Below the pieces are notes generated by a model. That model was not told the origin of the DNA, did not search any database, and saw only the letters and a list, made by a program, of their open reading frames with translations. Below are positions 61,032-64,000 of a DNA stretch of 64,000 bases, piece after piece; the first letter of the stretch is position 1; each line of letters begins with the position of its first letter. Position numbers and translations under genes: made by a program. This DNA comes from Bacillota bacterium. Its GTDB lineage: Bacteria; Bacillota; Clostridia; Peptostreptococcales; Anaerovoracaceae. The stretch spans positions 1-64,000 of the forward strand of contig JAFYYP010000030.1 of NCBI GenBank assembly GCA_017557505.1, given 5' to 3'.

Positions 61032-61748
61032 ATGAAGAAAAGAAGGACGGACGCTTCGGATGTCGAAAAGCGCGTCGTTTCCGTGTGCAGTCCGGCTGCG
61101 GGCAGCGGGGTCACGCTCGTCGCGGCGGCTTTGGCCTGTTCTCTTGCGGAAAACTCCTCGGCAGCGTTTGCTGAGGCCGGAACTCCTTACGTATTCGACG
61201 CGTTCGACATGGGCAAGAAATTCCTGCTGAGCGGTTTTACGGATTATTTCCGTACGTTTCAGGAGGGTAAGGCTTTCCGGGGACCCGAGAATCTGTGGCA
61301 CGGCGTGAACTGGGCCGTCCATCCCGGCAGCCTGCCGCCTGTCAAGACCCTGGAAGACGCAAGGGCGATCCTGCGCTTTGCGGAGCGTCTACCCGGCGCG
61401 TACACCGTCCTGGACTGTTCCGGTCTGGCGGAAGATGTGCTGCAGGGCGTGCTGAACGGATCGGACCGCATCTATCTCGTCGTGGACCCGCTTCCCGGCA
61501 AGCTCATCCCGTCGTCTGCCGCGCTGCAGCGGCTGAAGTATGCGTTTCCGGGCGCTATACTGACGGTCAACCGCATGAACCGCGGCGTACACCGCCGGGA
61601 GTTGGACGCCTATCTGGGCACGCAGGATTATCTTTGCCTGCCCGATCTCGGCGCGGAAGTCATCTACAAGGCGGAGTATGCCTGCGTGTTCCCCTGGGAT
61701 CTGCCGGAGGGGAAAAGGCTGCTCTCTTCACTAAAAAAACAAGAATAA
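61032..61748 (+). CDS. Degenerate MinD/ParA-like P-loop protein
   Basis: 238 aa, ParA/MinD-like strand order: SVCSPAAGSGVTLVAAALA near 17-35 stands where a deviant Walker A (KGGxGKT) belongs, but the Lys-Thr is changed (GSGVT), so ATP binding is doubtful. VLDCSGLAEDVL and VVDPLPGKLIP resemble the later strands. Possibly a CpaE-like structural partner. Starts with GGGAG inside a hairpin; 84 bp before ftsE, though ftsE has its own extended -10. Confidence 0.75.
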   Translation: MKKRRTDASDVEKRVVSVCSPAAGSGVTLVAAALACSLAENSSAAFAEAGTPYVFDAFDMGKKFLLSGFTDYFRTFQEGKAFRGPENLWHGVNWAVHPGSLPPVKTLEDARAILRFAERLPGAYTVLDCSGLAEDVLQGVLNGSDRIYLVVDPLPGKLIPSSAALQRLKYAFPGAILTVNRMNRGVHRRELDAYLGTQDYLCLPDLGAEVIYKAEYACVFPWDLPEGKRLLSSLKKQE

Positions 61749-61782
61749 AACCGAAGTGTCCGTGGTCACGAAACAGAATATA

Positions 61783-61791
61783 TGGTATAAT
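61783..61791 (+). promoter_or_regulatory. Extended -10 of ftsEX
   Basis: TGGTATAAT gives TG-n-TATAAT (TATAAT 61786-61791), 42 bp before the GTG of ftsE; the -35 (TGGTCA) is weak. Confidence 0.5.
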
Positions 61792-61832
61792 TATATGTCA
61801 ATTTATACCCAAAACCACAAGAGGGAAGATTA

Positions 61833-62513
61833 GTGATCATTTTCGATAACATCACGAAACGGTACGGTTCGAAGGTTGCGCTGGAAGACGCGACCATCCA
61901 TATCGACAAGGGGGATTTCGTGTTTCTCGTCGGTCCGTCAGGGGCCGGAAAATCCACGTTCATCAAGCTCATCCTCAAAGAGATCGAGCCCGACGAGGGC
62001 AAGCTCATCGTGGCGGGCAGGGACATCACGCACCTTTCCAACCGTGAGATCCCGCAGCTGCGCCGCTCTTTGGGCGTCGTGTTCCAGGATTTCCGTCTGC
62101 TCCCGAACAAAACCGTATTCGAAAACGTCGCTTTCGCCATGGAAGTACTGCATCACAAGCCCCGCGTCATCAAGAAACAGGTGCCGCAGGTGCTCGAACT
62201 GATGGGCATCGGCGAAGCGGCGGATAAATTCCCGGACGAACTGTCCGGCGGCGAGCAGCAGAGAGTTGCGATCGCCAGAGCCATCATCAACAATCCGCAG
62301 GTGCTGATCGCGGACGAGCCGACAGGCAATCTGGACAAGGATACGGCCTGGGAGATCATGCAGCTGCTCAATCAGGTCAATTTGCGCGGTACGACCGTCG
62401 TCATGGTCACCCACGCGTTCGACATCGTGGAAAAGATGGGCAAGCGCGAAGTGGAGATCGAAGGCGGACGCATCATCCGCGATACAAAGGGAGGGATCGC
62501 AGCCGATGTTTAA
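61833..62513 (+). CDS. ftsE: Cell-division ABC ATPase FtsE
   Basis: 226 aa. Walker A GPSGAGKST, signature LSGGEQQRVAIARAI, Walker B LIADEPTGNLD. N-terminal IIFDNITKRYGSKVALEDA is the FtsE form. With FtsX it governs peptidoglycan hydrolases at the division or growth site; the EnvC-like gene downstream is the likely partner. Starts at GTG behind GAGGGAAG and overlaps ftsX by 8 bp. Confidence 0.95.
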   Translation: MIIFDNITKRYGSKVALEDATIHIDKGDFVFLVGPSGAGKSTFIKLILKEIEPDEGKLIVAGRDITHLSNREIPQLRRSLGVVFQDFRLLPNKTVFENVAFAMEVLHHKPRVIKKQVPQVLELMGIGEAADKFPDELSGGEQQRVAIARAIINNPQVLIADEPTGNLDKDTAWEIMQLLNQVNLRGTTVVMVTHAFDIVEKMGKREVEIEGGRIIRDTKGGIAADV

Positions 62514-63399
62514 AGGACTGGGTTACTCCCTCAAGCAGGCGTTCCTGCAGATCTTCCGCAACAAAGGCATGGCCGTCGCGTCGCTGTTCGCGATCACTGC
62601 CATGCTGCTCATCCTCGGTCTGTTCTTCTTCCTGACGGTCAACGTCAATTTCCTGACGGAAGAGATCAAGGACCAGTTCGACACGATCGAAGTGTTCCTC
62701 GAGGATGACCAGACGGAAGCGCAGGCGAACGTCATACTCGAAAGCCTTTCCAAGCTGCCAGGCGTGGAAAGCGTCGAATATATCAACAAAGAACGGGCCA
62801 TGGAGGAGTTCAAGGTCCGCTGGGGAGACAATGCTTACCTGCTCGACGGTCTGTCCACGAACCCGCTGCCGAATTCTCTGCGGGTCACGCTGACCGACCT
62901 GAACGAAGGCGACATCGTCGCGGAGGTCTCCCGCAACATGTCCGGCGTCGAAGACGTCCGCTACTATCAGACCGAGGTCAACAAGATCCTGAAGGTCTCC
63001 GAGGGCATCCAGAAAGGCGCCCTCGTGGTCATCGTCTTCCTGATCATCGTCTCGGTCGTCGTCGTTTCCAACACGGTCAAGCTGACGGTCATGGCGCGGC
63101 AGGAAGAGATTCGCATCATGAAATACGTCGGCGCGACGAACTGGTTCATCCGCGGACCGCTGCTGCTGGAAGGTATGTTCATCGGTCTGATCGCGTCGCT
63201 CATCGCATTGGGGTGCACGTGGGCGATCTACGCGAAGCTGATGGCGTCGTTCGGCCAGCAGGCCATGATCCTGCTGTCGTCGAGCCTCGTGGAAACGAAC
63301 TTCATGATGATCAATCTGACGTGGATCTACATCGCGCTCGGTATCAGTATCGGCGCGTTCGGCTCCATCATCTCCATGCGGAGATTCCTGCAGGCATAG
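62506..63399 (+). CDS. ftsX: Cell-division permease-like protein FtsX
   Basis: 297 aa: a short cytosolic start, helix 1 (ASLFAITAMLLILGLFFFLT), a large extracellular loop (~50-170) and three C-terminal helices in a MacB/FtsX-type arrangement (IMKYVGATNWFIRGPLLLEG). Relays FtsE ATP hydrolysis to extracellular hydrolase activators. AGGGATC region before ATG; 30 bp before the EnvC-like gene. Confidence 0.95.
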   Translation: MFKGLGYSLKQAFLQIFRNKGMAVASLFAITAMLLILGLFFFLTVNVNFLTEEIKDQFDTIEVFLEDDQTEAQANVILESLSKLPGVESVEYINKERAMEEFKVRWGDNAYLLDGLSTNPLPNSLRVTLTDLNEGDIVAEVSRNMSGVEDVRYYQTEVNKILKVSEGIQKGALVVIVFLIIVSVVVVSNTVKLTVMARQEEIRIMKYVGATNWFIRGPLLLEGMFIGLIASLIALGCTWAIYAKLMASFGQQAMILLSSSLVETNFMMINLTWIYIALGISIGAFGSIISMRRFLQA

Positions 63400-63429
63400 C
63401 AGGCAAAAGGGGAAACAGGGGAAAGGTTT

Positions 63430-64000
63430 ATGAACAGGAGAACGCTGACAAAACGACAGATCAGGGCAAAGGTGGTGCTTTGGAGCATCGTGTTTGCCAT
63501 GGCTGCAGCCGTAATGCTGACGCCTTTCGCGGACGCCGCGACGATCGACGACTATACGAACCAGCTCAATCAGAAGAACCAGCAGAAGGAACAGATCCAG
63601 AACCAGCTGAACCAGAGCAAGAAAGATCTCGAGCAGGCGCAGGCGGAACTGAACGCGCTGGAGCAGAAGATCTACCGCGCTGAAGGGGAGATCCGGGAAC
63701 TGACGGTCGAGATCAACGATACGAAAGAAGAGATCGTCAAAGGACTCGAAGAGTTGGAACGCCTGAAGAAAGATATTGAGAAACAGAACGACGACCTGAA
63801 CGCCCGTCTGCGCAGCATGTACAAGAACGGCGACGTCGGCCTGCTGTCCGTCGTCTTCGGCAGCAGCAGCATGTCGGACGTCATGACCAATATGGACATG
63901 GTGCAGCGCATCTACAACGCGGACGCAGAACTGTTAGCCAGCATCCAGGCGCAGTACGAGCTTGTCGACGAGCAGAATAAAAAACTGGAAGCCCTGAAGG
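63430..64000 (+). CDS. EnvC-like murein hydrolase activator (partial, N-terminal)
   Basis: At least 190 aa; runs off the window. Signal peptide (VVLWSIVFAMAAAVMLTPFADA), then a long coiled coil (~40-120) of Gln/Glu/Lys heptads, and SMYKNGDVGLLSVVFGSSSMSDVM as in EnvC/PcsB N-termini. A C-terminal M23 or NlpC domain would be expected but is outside the window. Coupled to ftsEX; AAAGG site. Confidence 0.85.
   Translation, partial: MNRRTLTKRQIRAKVVLWSIVFAMAAAVMLTPFADAATIDDYTNQLNQKNQQKEQIQNQLNQSKKDLEQAQAELNALEQKIYRAEGEIRELTVEINDTKEEIVKGLEELERLKKDIEKQNDDLNARLRSMYKNGDVGLLSVVFGSSSMSDVMTNMDMVQRIYNADAELLASIQAQYELVDEQNKKLEALK

Overview
The window reads as a chromosomal segment of an anaerobic, fermentative Gram-positive bacterium of the Bacillota, most likely class Clostridia. 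Supporting this are strong AGGAGG-type ribosome binding sites, ferredoxin-linked indolepyruvate oxidoreductase, a reverse-type rubrerythrin, PucR-, DUF1836- and YerC-type regulators, split transketolase, TagA/CsaB cell-wall glycopolymer enzymes and FtsEX. The main chromosome is GC-rich. Bases 1 to about 4960 are visibly AT-richer and are the integrase end of an integrated mobile element. No taxonomic assignment finer than Clostridia is attempted.

Layout. (1) 1-4960: a cluster of inverted repeats, a winged-helix replication-type gene, two small DNA-binding proteins, a divergent XRE repressor, a tyrosine integrase, a cargo AAA/DUF4143 ATPase behind an 18-bp perfect dyad, and a displaced tRNA 3' end (tRNA-Glu-like) with its terminator, marking the right attachment site. 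(2) 5006-7835: PAP2 phosphatase, alpha/beta hydrolase and an sdpRI-like regulator/membrane pair. (3) 7997-10754: a cobalamin/siderophore-type ABC importer. (4) 10834-14795: an operator-controlled operon of Na+ symporter, amidohydrolase, XdhC and a MocA-like nucleotidyltransferase. (5) 15089-19521 (minus): an aromatic 2-oxoacid operon, yerC-iorA-iorB-paaK-ACT. (6) 19673-28171: DUF2130 protein, acyl-CoA synthetase, aldo/keto reductase, nucleoside hydrolase plus ribokinase, a small unknown protein, reverse rubrerythrin, alanine racemase. (7) 28235-33736: lipoprotein metalloprotease, Cys/Met PLP lyase, and an operon led by a PucR-type regulator (PNPOx-like, HAD, TrmO). (8) 33777-39148: an unassigned five-gene catabolic-looking operon facing a LysR gene. 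(9) 39195-44621 (minus): a complete peptide/nickel-type ABC importer preceded by a shortened ModA-like lipoprotein. (10) 44786-48470: heterodimeric ABC exporter, then a self-standing DUF1836 gene. (11) 49192-61030: one long transcription unit for a cell-surface glycopolymer (phosphodiester glycosidase, GT4-CsaB fusion, glycosyltransferase, DUF4330, Wzy-like ligase, WecC, TagA, split transketolase). (12) 61032-64000: degenerate MinD/ParA-like protein, ftsE, ftsX and the start of an EnvC-like murein hydrolase activator.

Themes. The regulatory DNA is compact: two terminators overlap the promoter of the next gene so that a hairpin reaches the next start region, and two regulator genes appear to be leaderless. 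The points most worth following up are the DUF4143 ATPase with its dyad on the mobile element, the LysR-flanked operon with an SDR lacking Tyr/Lys, the structured leader before the mini-ModA/oligopeptide transporter operon, and the glycopolymer operon with its GT4-CsaB fusion and embedded transketolase.
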